From Microbacterium oryzae (GTDB taxonomy: Bacteria > Actinomycetota > Actinomycetes > Actinomycetales > Microbacteriaceae): 64,000 bases of DNA. Below, piece after piece: positions 16,219 through 24,678 of this stretch. The DNA is taken from the NCBI RefSeq assembly GCF_030406385.1, contig NZ_JAUEPM010000005.1, forward strand, positions 168,526-232,525. Direction: 5' to 3'. Position 1 is the first letter of the stretch. Each line of letters begins with the position of its first letter. The notes beneath the pieces are model-generated. The model worked only from the letters and a program-made list of their open reading frames with translations, did not search any database and was not told the DNA's origin. The position numbers and the translations under genes were made by a program.

Positions 16219-17886
16219 TCAGCCCTCGAGCGCCTCGCGGTGCTTCCGGCTGAGCTGCTCGACGGCGTCGGGCAGCGTCGGGTCGTCGCCGCGAGCGAGG
16301 GCCGCGTACTCCAGGCGCACGCCGTCGGAGTCGGGGGTGGCCTTGACCCACATGCGTCGCCGCGGCACGAACAGGGCGACGAGGAGGCCGAGCGTGGCGA
16401 GCACCGCGAACACGAGCACGCCGAGCGCCGACGGGTCGTGGTGCACCTGCAGCGACGCGAAGCGCTTCACCGACTCGGCGTAGCCGAGCGCGGGGTCGGC
16501 ATCCTCGGGGGTGACGTCGTCGAAGGTGATCGTGCCGAGGCCATCCGGCAGGTCGGCGGTGTCGCCCGGCGCGAGCTCGATGGAGTCCGTCCCGGTGTCG
16601 CCGCCGGTCAGCTGCTCGAGGCCGGTCACGTCGAGCGCGTACACCGAGCGCGGGGTGCCGTCGTCGATGCCGAGGTCGCCCGCATAGACGTTCAGCGTGA
16701 GCACCGGGTTCAGCAGGTCGCCGTACGCCGACGCGAACGCGCCCGAGTCGAGCGGCACCTGGGTCGGATAGAAGAATCCGACCATCCCGAGCTGCTCGGG
16801 CAGTCCGTCGGTGACCTTGATGACGCCGGTGGAGGTCATCGCGGTGTCCTGCGGCAGGAACGGCACCGAGTCGCTGTAGACCACGTCGCCGTCGGCGTCG
16901 CGCACGGTGATCGTGGGCGCGTAGCCGTTGCCGAGGAGGTAGATGCTGTCGCCGTCGAGCTTGAGCGGATGGTTCACCCGCACCGCATCCTCGGACGTCG
17001 AGCCGTCGGTGTGCGTGACGGAGACGTTCGCGGAGAAGTCGCCGGCCTGCCCGGAGCCCGCCTCGCCGTACGGCTGGTAGGTGACGTCGAACGAGTCCAG
17101 CTTCATCGCGTAGGGCGACAGCGCGGCGTCGTCGACGAACCGGCCGCGGTTCATCGACGAGTAATCGAGGAGGGAGTTGACGAACGTCGTGCCCTCGACG
17201 ACCACGCGCTGGCCGGTGTAGGCGAAGCCGCCGCCGATGCCGACGGTGAGGAGCACGCCGACGAGCGCGGCGTGGAAGACGAGGTTTCCCGTCTCGCGCA
17301 GGTAGCCGCGCTCGGCGGACACGGAGAAGGCGCCGCGGCCGTCGTAGCGCTCCACGCGGTAGCCCTGCGCCTTCAGCTGCCGGCCGGCGAGGTCGATCGC
17401 GTGCGCGGCGTCGACGCCCTCGACCCGCTCCTCGCGGAAGGCATCCAGTCGGCCGAGGCGCGCCGGCGTGCGCGGCGGGCGGGTGCGGAGGGCCTTCCAG
17501 TGGTGCTTCGTGCGCGGCAGGATGCAGCCGATGAGCGACACGAACAGCAGGATGTAGATGGCCGAGAACCAGGCGGACTGGTACACGTCGAACATCTGCA
17601 GGCCGTCGAGCACGGGGAAGAGGCCCGGGTTGTCGCTCTCCCACTGCGTGACGCCGTTGGGATTCGCCATCCGCTGCGGAAAGATCGAGCCCGGCACCGC
17701 GGCGATCGCGAGCAGCAGGAGCAGCACGAGCGCGGTGCGCATGCTCGTGAGCTGCCGCCACGCCCATCGCAGCCACCCGACCAACCCGAGCGCGGGCTGC
17801 GTGATCGTTTCGTCGGAATCGACGTGATCGGACGGGCGCAGCGGCTCGCTGCCGTCGCGCGCGGGCGCGGTGCGCTGGTCGGTCAC
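16219..17886 (-). CDS. resB: Cytochrome c biogenesis protein ResB
   Basis: The protein has 555 residues. Three N-terminal membrane helices (first one LVLLLLLAIAAVPGSIFPQR), a large outer domain (residues ~230-460) and one C-terminal helix (LGVLVFAVLATLGLLVALFVPRR, split here) match ResB. It partners CcsB in system II haem ligation. The GTG at 17886 has GGAAGGA just upstream; a GTG at 17910 overlapping the ccdA stop would add eight residues. Position between ccdA and ccsB is the standard actinobacterial order. Confidence 0.93.
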   Translation of the reverse strand: MTDQRTAPARDGSEPLRPSDHVDSDETITQPALGLVGWLRWAWRQLTSMRTALVLLLLLAIAAVPGSIFPQRMANPNGVTQWESDNPGLFPVLDGLQMFDVYQSAWFSAIYILLFVSLIGCILPRTKHHWKALRTRPPRTPARLGRLDAFREERVEGVDAAHAIDLAGRQLKAQGYRVERYDGRGAFSVSAERGYLRETGNLVFHAALVGVLLTVGIGGGFAYTGQRVVVEGTTFVNSLLDYSSMNRGRFVDDAALSPYAMKLDSFDVTYQPYGEAGSGQAGDFSANVSVTHTDGSTSEDAVRVNHPLKLDGDSIYLLGNGYAPTITVRDADGDVVYSDSVPFLPQDTAMTSTGVIKVTDGLPEQLGMVGFFYPTQVPLDSGAFASAYGDLLNPVLTLNVYAGDLGIDDGTPRSVYALDVTGLEQLTGGDTGTDSIELAPGDTADLPDGLGTITFDDVTPEDADPALGYAESVKRFASLQVHHDPSALGVLVFAVLATLGLLVALFVPRRRMWVKATPDSDGVRLEYAALARGDDPTLPDAVEQLSRKHREALEG

Positions 17887-17906
17887 GGGGTCCTTCCGGT
17901 CGGTGG

Positions 17907-18692
17907 TCACAGCGGCGGCTCGATCGTGGCGAACAGCACGCCCAGGCGCGACATGATCTCGCTCCACAGCCCCGTCGCCATGAGGAGGCCGAGGACGATG
18001 AGGAGCACGCCGCCGACGATGTTCACCGCGCGGATGTGCCGGCGGAGGAACGCGGTGGAGCGGGTGACCCAGCCGAAGCCGAGCGCGACGAGGAGGAACG
18101 GGATGCCGAGCCCGAGGGAGTACGCGAGCCCGAGGAGGGCGGCTCGCCAGGCGTCGCCCTGGAGGTACGCGATGGACATGATCGCGGTGAGCGTGGGGCC
18201 GATGCACGGCGCCCAGCCGAGGCCGAGCGCGACGCCGAGGAGCGGCGCGCCGACGAGCCCGAGCCCGCTCTTCACCTGGGGACGCGCGATGCGCTGCGCG
18301 AACCCGACGAAGCCGATGAACACGATGCCCATGAGGATGACGACGACGCCGAGGATGCGCGTGATGAGGTCGCCGTAGAGGAGGCCGAACCGCGCCGTCG
18401 CTCCCCCGGCGAGGCCGCCGAGCACGATGATCGTGACGAACACGAGCGTGAAGCCGGCGATGAAGAGCAGCACCCCGCCGAGGAGGCGACCGCGCGATCC
18501 TCCCGGCACCGCGCCATCCGCCGACGCGCTATCCGCCGACGCGCGCGGCGCGACCGCACCGCCGATGAAGCCGAGGTAGCCCGGGATGAGCGGCAGGACG
18601 CACGGCGAGACGAACGACACGAGTCCCGCCAGCATCGCGATCGGGATCGCGAGCCAGAGCGCCCCGCCGAAGACGACGGCGTCGAGGGTCAC
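17907..18692 (-). CDS. ccdA: CcdA, thiol-disulfide electron carrier of cytochrome c maturation
   Basis: The protein has 261 residues with six or more membrane helices. The two redox cysteines sit in SPCVLPLIPGYLGF near the N-terminus and GWAPCIGPTLTA in the middle, as in CcdA/DsbD transmembrane domains. It passes reducing power from cytoplasmic thioredoxin to the extracellular TlpA-like protein next door, keeping apocytochrome CxxCH cysteines reduced. The first loop carries a small repeat (ASADSASADG) coded by a 15-bp tandem duplication near 18525-18555. GTG start. Confidence 0.94.
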   Translation of the reverse strand: MTLDAVVFGGALWLAIPIAMLAGLVSFVSPCVLPLIPGYLGFIGGAVAPRASADSASADGAVPGGSRGRLLGGVLLFIAGFTLVFVTIIVLGGLAGGATARFGLLYGDLITRILGVVVILMGIVFIGFVGFAQRIARPQVKSGLGLVGAPLLGVALGLGWAPCIGPTLTAIMSIAYLQGDAWRAALLGLAYSLGLGIPFLLVALGFGWVTRSTAFLRRHIRAVNIVGGVLLIVLGLLMATGLWSEIMSRLGVLFATIEPPL

Positions 18693-18711
18693 GACGCCGC
18701 GCCCGCGGCGC

Positions 18712-19347
18712 TCACGCCGACTCCGCGAGGGTGTCGGCCACGAGCGTCGAGAGCACCGATGCGCCTTCGAGCTGGCCGATGAGGATGGCGGCGATGCGCC
18801 CCTCCCGGTCGAGGACGAGCGTCGTCGGGGTCGCCTGGATCGACGTGGCGCCGGCGAACGCCAGCTTCACCGCGCCGTCGTTGACGTCGATGACGCTCGG
18901 GTACGTCACGCCCCACCGCTCCGCGAAGGAGCGGGCGGTGTCGGCCTGGTCGTACGTGTTGACGCCCACGAAGGAGACGTCGTCGCCCTGATGCTCCTGC
19001 CAGACCGACTCCAGGTCGGCGGCCTCGGCGCGGCACGGGCCGCACGCGGCGTACCAGAAGTTCACGACCGTGACGTCGCCCGCGGTGTCGTCGCTGGAGA
19101 GCTCGTCGCCCGTCTCGGTGACGCCCTCCCACTCGACCGGCTCGCCCCGCTCGTCCTGCGGGATCTCCTTGACGCGGAAGTCGCTCGCGATGAAGCCGGC
19201 GTTGTCGTTCTTCAGGTACTGCTCGGTCACCGGGTCGGCGGAGCAGGCCGCGAGACCTCCGGCGAGCGCGGCGATGGCCACGGCCGCGACCGCTCGAACA
19301 CCGCGGATGGCGCGGGGAGACGTGGTCGGAACGGCTGGCTTTCGCAC
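18712..19347 (-). CDS. TlpA/ResA-like thioredoxin-fold lipoprotein
   Basis: The protein has 211 residues. A signal peptide ends in a lipobox (ALAGGLAAC), so the mature protein should be tethered outside the membrane. The thioredoxin fold shows the redox motif WYAACGPCRAE and the cis-proline loop ATPTTLVL. It likely reduces apocytochrome c thiols using electrons from CcdA, encoded 19 bp downstream. A TAGGAT hexamer lies 6 nt before the GTG start, suggesting an own leaderless promoter inside the cluster. Confidence 0.93.
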   Translation of the reverse strand: MRKPAVPTTSPRAIRGVRAVAAVAIAALAGGLAACSADPVTEQYLKNDNAGFIASDFRVKEIPQDERGEPVEWEGVTETGDELSSDDTAGDVTVVNFWYAACGPCRAEAADLESVWQEHQGDDVSFVGVNTYDQADTARSFAERWGVTYPSVIDVNDGAVKLAFAGATSIQATPTTLVLDREGRIAAILIGQLEGASVLSTLVADTLAESA

Positions 19348-19430
19348 GGCTCAATCCTACGTTCCCGCCTATGCGTCACCTGGGGCGACGCTGTACGAGG
19401 ACCGGTGGGGCCGCGCGCTGGGTCGGCGTC

Positions 19431-20060
19431 TCAGACCGCGCCGACGTCGACCGCGTCGTCGGTCGCGGCGGGCTCCGCGTACCCGACCTCTCGCCAGACA
19501 TCGCCCTTGCGCTCGAACGAGGTCACGCTCGACAGCGCGCAGCGGCGCGTGCGGGGGTCGTGCCGCAGCGGCAGCCCGGCGACCGAGAGGTGCGTGATCC
19601 AGATCGGCGCCTGGTGCGTGACGATGGCGACGTCTCCGCCGTCGGCCGCATCCCAAGCCGCGTCGAGCGCCGCGTGCATGCGCTCGGCGACGTCGCGGTA
19701 CGGCTCGCCCCAGCTCGGCTGCGACGGGTTGCGCAGATGCCACCAGTTCTGCGGGATGAGCACCGCGCGGCTCATCCGCTTGCCCGCGAACGCGTTCCAG
19801 GGCTCGATGACGCGCTCGTCCGCGCGCGGTTCCATGTCGAACAGGTCGGTGAACGGCTCCGCGGACTCGCGCGTGCGGTCGAGCGGCGAGCAGACGAGCT
19901 CGGCGAGGGGACGATCGAGACCGCGGACGTGCTCGGCGGCGGCCCTGGCCATCCGCTTGCCGTCCTCGCTGAGGTGGAAGCCGGGGATGCGCTCGTAGAG
20001 CACGCGGCGGGGGTTGAAGACCTCGCCGTGGCGGATGAGGTGGAGGCGTTCGGCGGGCAC
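19431..20060 (-). CDS. Histidine phosphatase family protein (phosphoglycerate mutase-like)
   Basis: The protein has 209 residues. The catalytic [10 protein letters not shown] motif is at the N-terminus, with the second His in VAIVTHQAP. The family dephosphorylates small substrates through a phosphohistidine; the substrate here is unknown. In mycobacteria the same family member precedes the TlpA-ccdA-resB-ccsB genes, so its place at the head of this cluster is conserved (established for that gene order). TAGACT lies 6 nt before the GTG start. Confidence 0.9.
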   Translation of the reverse strand: MPAERLHLIRHGEVFNPRRVLYERIPGFHLSEDGKRMARAAAEHVRGLDRPLAELVCSPLDRTRESAEPFTDLFDMEPRADERVIEPWNAFAGKRMSRAVLIPQNWWHLRNPSQPSWGEPYRDVAERMHAALDAAWDAADGGDVAIVTHQAPIWITHLSVAGLPLRHDPRTRRCALSSVTSFERKGDVWREVGYAEPAATDDAVDVGAV

Positions 20061-20080
20061 GACGTCAGTCTACGAAGCGC

Positions 20081-20749
20081 TCAGTCGGTCGCGGCCGCGC
20101 GGCGCTGCTTCCGCAGCGCCCGCAGGCGGACGACGACGAACCAGACCACGGCGACGACGACCGCGACGATGACGACGTTCTGCACGACGTCCATGTACTG
20201 CTCGACGATGTGCCATCCGCTGCCGAGGTACCAGCCCAGCAGGATGAAGATCGTGTTCCAGATCACGCTGCCGGCGGCCGTGTAGAGCGCGAACCGCCAC
20301 ACGGGCATGCGCACCACCCCCGCCGGGATGGAGATGAGGCTGCGGAAGATCGGGACGAACCGGCCGAAGAACACCGCCTTGCCGCCGTGGCGGTCGAACC
20401 ACGCGACCGTGCGGTCGACGTCGTCGGCCGAGATGAGCGGCAGGCGCTTCGCGATCCACCGCAGGCGATCCACGCCGAACCACGCGCCGATGCCGTAGAG
20501 CACGAGCGCGCCGACGACGGAGCCGACCGTCGTCCAGACGATGGCCTCCCACAGCGCGAACGAACCGCGCTGGGCCGCGAGGCCCGCGAGCGGCAGGATG
20601 GCCTCGCTCGGCAGGGGCGGGAAGAGGTTCTCCGCCGCGATGGCGACGCCTGCGCCGTACGGGCCGATCACGTCCATGAGGCCCACCACGTGGTCTACGA
20701 GCGCGGAGAGCCAGGAGCCTCCGCCGGCGGCGGCCTCGGTCGTCGTCAT
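20081..20749 (-). CDS. DedA-family membrane protein
   Basis: The protein has 222 residues. SNARE/VTT-domain marks are [37 protein letters not shown] and [11 protein letters not shown]. There are five to six hydrophobic segments, including re-entrant loops. DedA proteins are linked to undecaprenyl-phosphate or phospholipid scrambling across the membrane. A GGAAAGG site points to the ATG at 20749; ATGs at 20755 and 20770 are in frame. The C-terminal tail is basic. Confidence 0.92.
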   Translation of the reverse strand: MTTTEAAAGGGSWLSALVDHVVGLMDVIGPYGAGVAIAAENLFPPLPSEAILPLAGLAAQRGSFALWEAIVWTTVGSVVGALVLYGIGAWFGVDRLRWIAKRLPLISADDVDRTVAWFDRHGGKAVFFGRFVPIFRSLISIPAGVVRMPVWRFALYTAAGSVIWNTIFILLGWYLGSGWHIVEQYMDVVQNVVIVAVVVAVVWFVVVRLRALRKQRRAAATD

Positions 20750-20896
20750 CGGCATGGGCCTTTCCGTCATTCCGGCGGGTGGTCGGCTCGAGAATATCGG
20801 CGCCGCATCCGGGTTCCCTGTGGAAGGACGCCGGGAAGCCGCCGAGCCGTCGCGCCTAGAATGGACGGGTTCCCTTTCCTACCAGGAGGATTCTTC

Positions 20897-22669
20897 GTGC
20901 TGCGCACCCACACGGCAGGCTCGCTGCGAGCCGAGCACATCGGTCAGACCGTCACCCTCACGGGCTGGGTCGACCGCCGGCGCGATCACGGAGGAGTCGC
21001 CTTCATCGATCTGCGCGATGCATCCGGCATCGCTCAGATCGTCATCCGCGATGAGGAGATCGCACACCCGCTGCGCAGCGAGTTCGTCCTCAAGGTGACC
21101 GGCGAGGTCTCGCAGCGGCCTGAGGGCAACGCGAACCCGAACCTGCCCACGGGCGAGATCGAGGTCATCGCGGCCGAGGTGGAGGTGCTGAACGAGTCGG
21201 CGCCGCTGCCGTTCCAGGTGTCGACCGCGCTCGACGGCACCGAGACGATCGGCGAGGAGGTGCGTCTGAAGCACCGCTACCTCGACCTGCGTCGCCCGGC
21301 GCCCGCCGCCGCACTGCGTCTGCGCTCGAAGGCCTCCGCGGCTGCGCGCCGCGTGCTCGAGGAGCACGAGTTCGTCGAGATCGAGACGCCCACGCTCACG
21401 CGCTCGACGCCCGAGGGCGCCCGCGACTTCCTCGTGCCCGCGCGCCTCAACCCGGGCAGCTGGTACGCCCTGCCGCAGTCGCCGCAGCTCTTCAAGCAGC
21501 TGCTCATGGTCGCCGGCATGGAGCGGTACTACCAGATCGCGCGCAGCTACCGCGATGAGGACTTCCGCGCCGACCGCCAGCCGGAATTCACGCAGCTCGA
21601 CATCGAGATGAGCTTCGTGGATCAGGAGGACGTGATCGCACTCGGCGAGCAGATCGTCCAGGCGCTGTGGCGTCTCATCGATGTGGAGATCCCCACGCCG
21701 ATCGAGCGCATCACCTTCGCCGACGCCATGCGCCTTTATGGCTCGGACAAGCCCGACCTGCGCTTCGGCAACCCGATCGTGGAGCTGCGCGAGTACTTCG
21801 CCGACACGACGTTCCGCGTCTTCCAGCAGGAGTACGTCGGCTCGGTCGTGCACCCGGGTGGCGCCTCGCTCCCCCGTCGCCAGTTCGACGCGTGGCAGGA
21901 CTGGGCGAAGTCCCGCGGCGCGAAGGGCCTGGCGTACGTCACCTTCGGCGAGGACGGCACGCTCGGCGGCCCCGTGGCCAAGAACCTCTCCGACGCCGAG
22001 CGCGAGGGCCTCGCCGCCGCGACCGGCGCGCAGCCGGGCGACGCGGTGTTCTTCGCCGCGGGCGCGACCACGCAAGCGCAGGCGCTCCTCGGCGCCGCGC
22101 GCGTGGAGATCGCCAAGCGCACCGGCCAGATCGACGAGAACGCCTGGGCGTTCGTGTGGGTGGTCGACGCTCCGCTGTTCAAGCCGACCGGCGAGGACGA
22201 CGACGTCGACCTCGGCCACTCGGCCTGGACCGCCGTGCACCACGCCTTCACGTCGCCGAAGCCGGAGTGGATCGACCGCTTCGAGGAGGCGCCGGGCGAG
22301 GCGCTCGCCTACGCGTACGACATCGTCTGCAACGGCAACGAGATCGGCGGCGGCTCCGTCCGCATCCACCGTCGCGACGTGCAGGAGCGCGTGTTCGACG
22401 TCATGGGCATCGGGCCCGAGGAGGCGCAGGAGAAGTTCGGCTTCCTACTCGATGCCTTCGCATTCGGCGCCCCGCCGCACGCCGGCATCGCCTTCGGGTG
22501 GGACCGCGTCGTGTCGCTGCTGGCCGGCATGCCGTCGATCCGCGAGGTCATCGCCTTCCCGAAGACCGGGAACGGCTACGACCCGCTGACCGCCGCGCCC
22601 GCGCCGATCACACCCGAGCAGCGTGCCGAGGCCGGCGTCGACTACGAGCCCGAGGACGACGAGGCCTGA
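20897..22669 (+). CDS. aspS: Aspartyl-tRNA synthetase, probably non-discriminating
   Basis: The protein has 590 residues, the bacterial AspRS length. The order is anticodon-binding OB domain ([19 protein letters not shown]), class II motif 1, motif 2 ([20 protein letters not shown], split), a GAD insertion domain, and motif 3 ([15 protein letters not shown]). It charges tRNA-Asp. In the OB domain, the His of RDHGG and the Gly of RPEGNANP match residues reported for enzymes that also mischarge tRNA-Asn, which then needs GatCAB. The GTG start is fixed by AGGAGGA 6 nt upstream. It is transcribed alone and ends at a large palindrome. Confidence 0.97.
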   Translation: MLRTHTAGSLRAEHIGQTVTLTGWVDRRRDHGGVAFIDLRDASGIAQIVIRDEEIAHPLRSEFVLKVTGEVSQRPEGNANPNLPTGEIEVIAAEVEVLNESAPLPFQVSTALDGTETIGEEVRLKHRYLDLRRPAPAAALRLRSKASAAARRVLEEHEFVEIETPTLTRSTPEGARDFLVPARLNPGSWYALPQSPQLFKQLLMVAGMERYYQIARSYRDEDFRADRQPEFTQLDIEMSFVDQEDVIALGEQIVQALWRLIDVEIPTPIERITFADAMRLYGSDKPDLRFGNPIVELREYFADTTFRVFQQEYVGSVVHPGGASLPRRQFDAWQDWAKSRGAKGLAYVTFGEDGTLGGPVAKNLSDAEREGLAAATGAQPGDAVFFAAGATTQAQALLGAARVEIAKRTGQIDENAWAFVWVVDAPLFKPTGEDDDVDLGHSAWTAVHHAFTSPKPEWIDRFEEAPGEALAYAYDIVCNGNEIGGGSVRIHRRDVQERVFDVMGIGPEEAQEKFGFLLDAFAFGAPPHAGIAFGWDRVVSLLAGMPSIREVIAFPKTGNGYDPLTAAPAPITPEQRAEAGVDYEPEDDEA

Positions 22670-22676
22670 GCCGAGC

Positions 22677-22724
22677 CGGATACGACGACGCCCCCGCCGC
22701 GCGGCGGGGGCGTCGTCGTATCCG
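22677..22724. terminator. Perfect 48-bp palindrome, bidirectional terminator
   Basis: Two 24-base arms (22677-22700, 22701-22724) are perfect reverse complements with no spacer. It sits between the convergent aspS stop (22669) and the Dabb gene stop (22729). In RNA it forms a very stable GC hairpin in either direction. Confidence 0.8.
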
Positions 22725-22728
22725 AGCG

Positions 22729-23031
22729 TCAGACCTCGAAGTCGATCGCGGCTCGGTCGCCGCGGATCGTGCCGATGTACTCCGCGACCTCGATGTGGGC
22801 GGGGTGCGTTCCGTACGCCTCGAGCGCAGCCAGGTCGGGGAAGAGCGCGTCGAGGGCGACGTCGAAGTTCTGCTCCTCGTAGGCGACGTTGCGCACGACG
22901 GTCATCTCGAGCAGGTCGGGCACGACGCCGACGAGCCCCTCGAGGCGCTCCTTCATCTCGGCCGCGTGCGCGTCGCGCGTCTTCGCATCCTTCGCGGCGA
23001 GCTGGAACAGGACGATGTGGCGGATGGCCAT
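22729..23031 (-). CDS. Dabb-domain (stress-responsive A/B barrel) protein
   Basis: The protein has 100 residues. It opens MAIRHIVLFQLAA and has the ferredoxin-like dimeric barrel pattern through HPAHIEVAEYIG. The histidine of IRHIV and the HPAH motif are typical of the family. The role of most members is unknown; some bind or act on small molecules. The start is supported by GAAAGGC upstream. It heads nothing obvious but lies 16 bp downstream of the glutaredoxin-like gene on the same strand, so the two may be co-transcribed. Confidence 0.85.
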   Translation of the reverse strand: MAIRHIVLFQLAAKDAKTRDAHAAEMKERLEGLVGVVPDLLEMTVVRNVAYEEQNFDVALDALFPDLAALEAYGTHPAHIEVAEYIGTIRGDRAAIDFEV

Positions 23032-23047
23032 GGCGATGCCTTTCGGG

Positions 23048-23308
23048 TCAGGTGGCGGAGACGAGCGCCTCGCGCAGGCGGTCCGGCGACACGCGCCAGT
23101 GCGCGTGCAGGCGGCCGTCGATGAGGACGACGGGGATCTTCTCCCACCACTGCGCGTGCAGCTCGGCGTCGTCGGCGATGGACCGCTCGACGACGTCGAT
23201 CCGGTCGGCGGCCTCGTCGGGAAGGTCGGCGATCACCTGCTCGACGACCTCGCGCGCGACGTCGCAGAGGTGGCAGTCGGGCTTGCCGATGAGGGTGACC
23301 TGCGTCAT
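23048..23308 (-). CDS. Glutaredoxin-like protein (DUF836)
   Basis: The protein has 86 residues. It has a thioredoxin-fold start TLIGKPDCHLCDVARE with a CHLC redox pair and the cis-proline segment KIPVVLIDG. A general thiol-disulfide role in the cytoplasm is likely; the partner is unknown. The ATG at 23308 lies 7 bp after the rhodanese gene, making a tight two-gene redox/sulfur unit. Confidence 0.87.
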   Translation of the reverse strand: MTQVTLIGKPDCHLCDVAREVVEQVIADLPDEAADRIDVVERSIADDAELHAQWWEKIPVVLIDGRLHAHWRVSPDRLREALVSAT

Positions 23309-23315
23309 GCGGCGC

Positions 23316-23609
23316 TCAGGCCTCCACTTCGAGGCCGGCCGCGCGCCACGCGCTGGTGCCGCCGGCGACGTTGGTCGCCTCGTACCCGCGCTCGGTGAGC
23401 ACCTCGACCACACGACCCGAGCGGCCGCCGACCTCGCAGATGACATCGAAAGGCTCGGCGGGGAGCTCGCCGAGGCGAGCGCCGAGCTCGGACATCGGCA
23501 GGTTGACGGCTCCCGGCACGTGGCCGGCGGCGAATTCGTGCTCCTCGCGGACATCGATGAGAGGCACGCCCTCGCGCGAGCGCAGCTCCTGGACCGTGAT
23601 CTCGTTCAT
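23316..23609 (-). CDS. Rhodanese-like sulfurtransferase domain protein
   Basis: The protein is a single 97-residue rhodanese domain. It has PLIDVREEHEFAAGHVPGAVN and the active-site loop CEVGGRSGR (CxxGxR type), with cysteine as the sulfur-accepting residue. The C-terminal GGTSAWRAAGLEV is also typical. It carries sulfane sulfur to an unknown acceptor. Start ATG at 23609; the GTG one codon earlier is possible. It directly precedes the glutaredoxin-like gene. Confidence 0.9.
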   Translation of the reverse strand: MNEITVQELRSREGVPLIDVREEHEFAAGHVPGAVNLPMSELGARLGELPAEPFDVICEVGGRSGRVVEVLTERGYEATNVAGGTSAWRAAGLEVEA

Positions 23610-23635
23610 CACCCCAGTATCGCCCGGAAACCAGA

Positions 23636-23667
23636 AACGCCGGCCCGTGGATCACGGAGCCGGCGTT
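23636..23667 (-). terminator. Hairpin terminator after the bS22 gene
   Basis: The arms AACGCCGGC (23636-23644) and GCCGGCGTT (23659-23667), with inner CCGTG/CACGG pairing, form a strong stem. On the minus strand it comes 14 bases after the bS22 stop and is followed by TT-rich sequence. Confidence 0.65.
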
Positions 23668-23680
23668 CGCGGGAAGCCGC

Positions 23681-23779
23681 TTACTTCTTGTTGCGGCGCT
23701 GGTGGCGAGTCTTGCGAAGCAGCTTGCGGTGCTTCTTCTTCGCCATGCGCTTGCGGCGCTTCTTGATGACAGAACCCAC
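23681..23779 (-). CDS. Small basic ribosomal protein bS22 (AURKAIP1/COX24-type)
   Basis: The protein has 32 residues and is extremely basic, with core VIKKRRKRMAKKKHRKLL and ending RNKK. This matches the tiny conserved actinobacterial protein known in mycobacteria as Rv0500B and identified in their ribosomes as bS22. It binds the small subunit near the 16S/23S bridge region. GTG start with GCGAGG 5 nt upstream. A TAGAAT -10 element at 23869-23874 gives a leader of about 85 nt. A hairpin terminator follows. The excisionase-like gene upstream is also its mycobacterial neighbour. Confidence 0.92.
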   Translation of the reverse strand: MGSVIKKRRKRMAKKKHRKLLRKTRHQRRNKK

Positions 23780-23915
23780 GGAAACCTCGCTATGTCAGGG
23801 GTTGGATATCCGGCGCGACCGATGTCGCGGACATCCGGGATCGGGCACCGTGAAAAGTGCCTCAGAGCATTCTAGCCCATCGCGGGAGGAAGGGCGGAAC
23901 CGGCTGCTTCGGCGG

Positions 23916-24119
23916 TCAGCCGACGTCGGCGATCCGGCGCTCCGAGGGCATCTCCAGCATGGCGGTCACGGCGGACTCGGGCACGCGGTAGCTGCGACCG
24001 AACCGGACGGCGGGGAGCTCGCCGGAGTGGACGAGTCGATAGACGGTCATCTTCGAGACGCGCATGATCTCTGCGACCTCGGCGACCGTGAGAAACCGCA
24101 CATCCGGCAGTTCAGCCAT
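23916..24119 (-). CDS. Small helix-turn-helix DNA-binding protein (excisionase-like)
   Basis: The protein has 67 residues and is almost wholly a MerR/excisionase-type helix-turn-helix: FLTVAEVAEIMRVSKMTVYR then LVHSGELPAVRFGRSYRVPE. It resembles mycobacterial Rv0500A, which also sits between proC and the bS22 gene. It likely acts as a transcription factor rather than a phage excisionase, since no integrase is near. The ATG at 24119 is preferred; a GTG three codons earlier is possible. Targets are unknown. Confidence 0.85.
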   Translation of the reverse strand: MAELPDVRFLTVAEVAEIMRVSKMTVYRLVHSGELPAVRFGRSYRVPESAVTAMLEMPSERRIADVG

Positions 24120-24193
24120 ACGTCCCACGACCCTCTCTGTTCGATCCTGACAACTCTACGGGCAAACGGAGAGGAGTGTATACCGAGCGGATC

Positions 24194-24610
24194 TCACGCC
24201 CCCAGGCGTCGCAGCGCGGACTGCACGACGTTCTTGGCCGACGCCGCCGCCCGCCCGACCGACTCCGCCATGCGGGCGGCGGGCTCGGGGAGCGCCCCGG
24301 GAAGCTGGGCGGCGACCTCCTCGGCGAGCTCGGCCTCGTCGACGAAGAACGGCACGAGCCAGTCGTCCACCGCCTCGAGGGGCGCCGGCGAGAGGCTGTA
24401 GAAGCGGTGCTGCCCGACCTCGCGCACCGATACGAGTCCCGCCTCCCGCAGCACCTTGAGGTGCTTGGAGATGGTGGGCTGGCTCACGCCGATCTCGGCG
24501 ACGATCTCCGACACGCTCGTGCCCTCATGGCCATCCGACGACCGGCGGAGCAGCAGCTGCAGGATCTCCCGCCTCGTGCCGTCCGCGATCACGTCGAAGA
24601 TGTCCGCCAT
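24194..24610 (-). CDS. ArsR-type winged-helix transcriptional regulator
   Basis: The protein has 138 residues. The N-terminal ~80 residues are an ArsR/SmtB-like winged helix: MADIFDVIADGTRREILQLL, then the recognition helix in IGVSQPTISKHLKVLREAGLV. There is no obvious metal-binding cysteine pair, so it may not sense metal. The C-terminal half is Ala/Glu-rich and helical. A TAACCT hexamer lies 6 nt before the ATG (leaderless). It is divergent from the potassium-uptake genes, 68 bp away, and could regulate them (inference). Confidence 0.88.
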   Translation of the reverse strand: MADIFDVIADGTRREILQLLLRRSSDGHEGTSVSEIVAEIGVSQPTISKHLKVLREAGLVSVREVGQHRFYSLSPAPLEAVDDWLVPFFVDEAELAEEVAAQLPGALPEPAARMAESVGRAAASAKNVVQSALRRLGA

Positions 24611-24678
24611 GCCGATAGGTTAGCCGCGCGCGCCGCGGAGTACCATGATGGGCGACTTCGGCGCGAAGGGGGATGAGG

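Noticed and set aside
18525..18555. Short 15-bp tandem duplication as a regulatory repeat
   Set aside because: It lies inside ccdA, is in frame and codes a loop (ASADSASADG); a simple coding slippage event is enough.
23916..24119. Phage excisionase marking an integrated element
   Set aside because: No integrase, att-like duplication or phage genes nearby; the gene keeps its mycobacterial position next to the bS22 gene.
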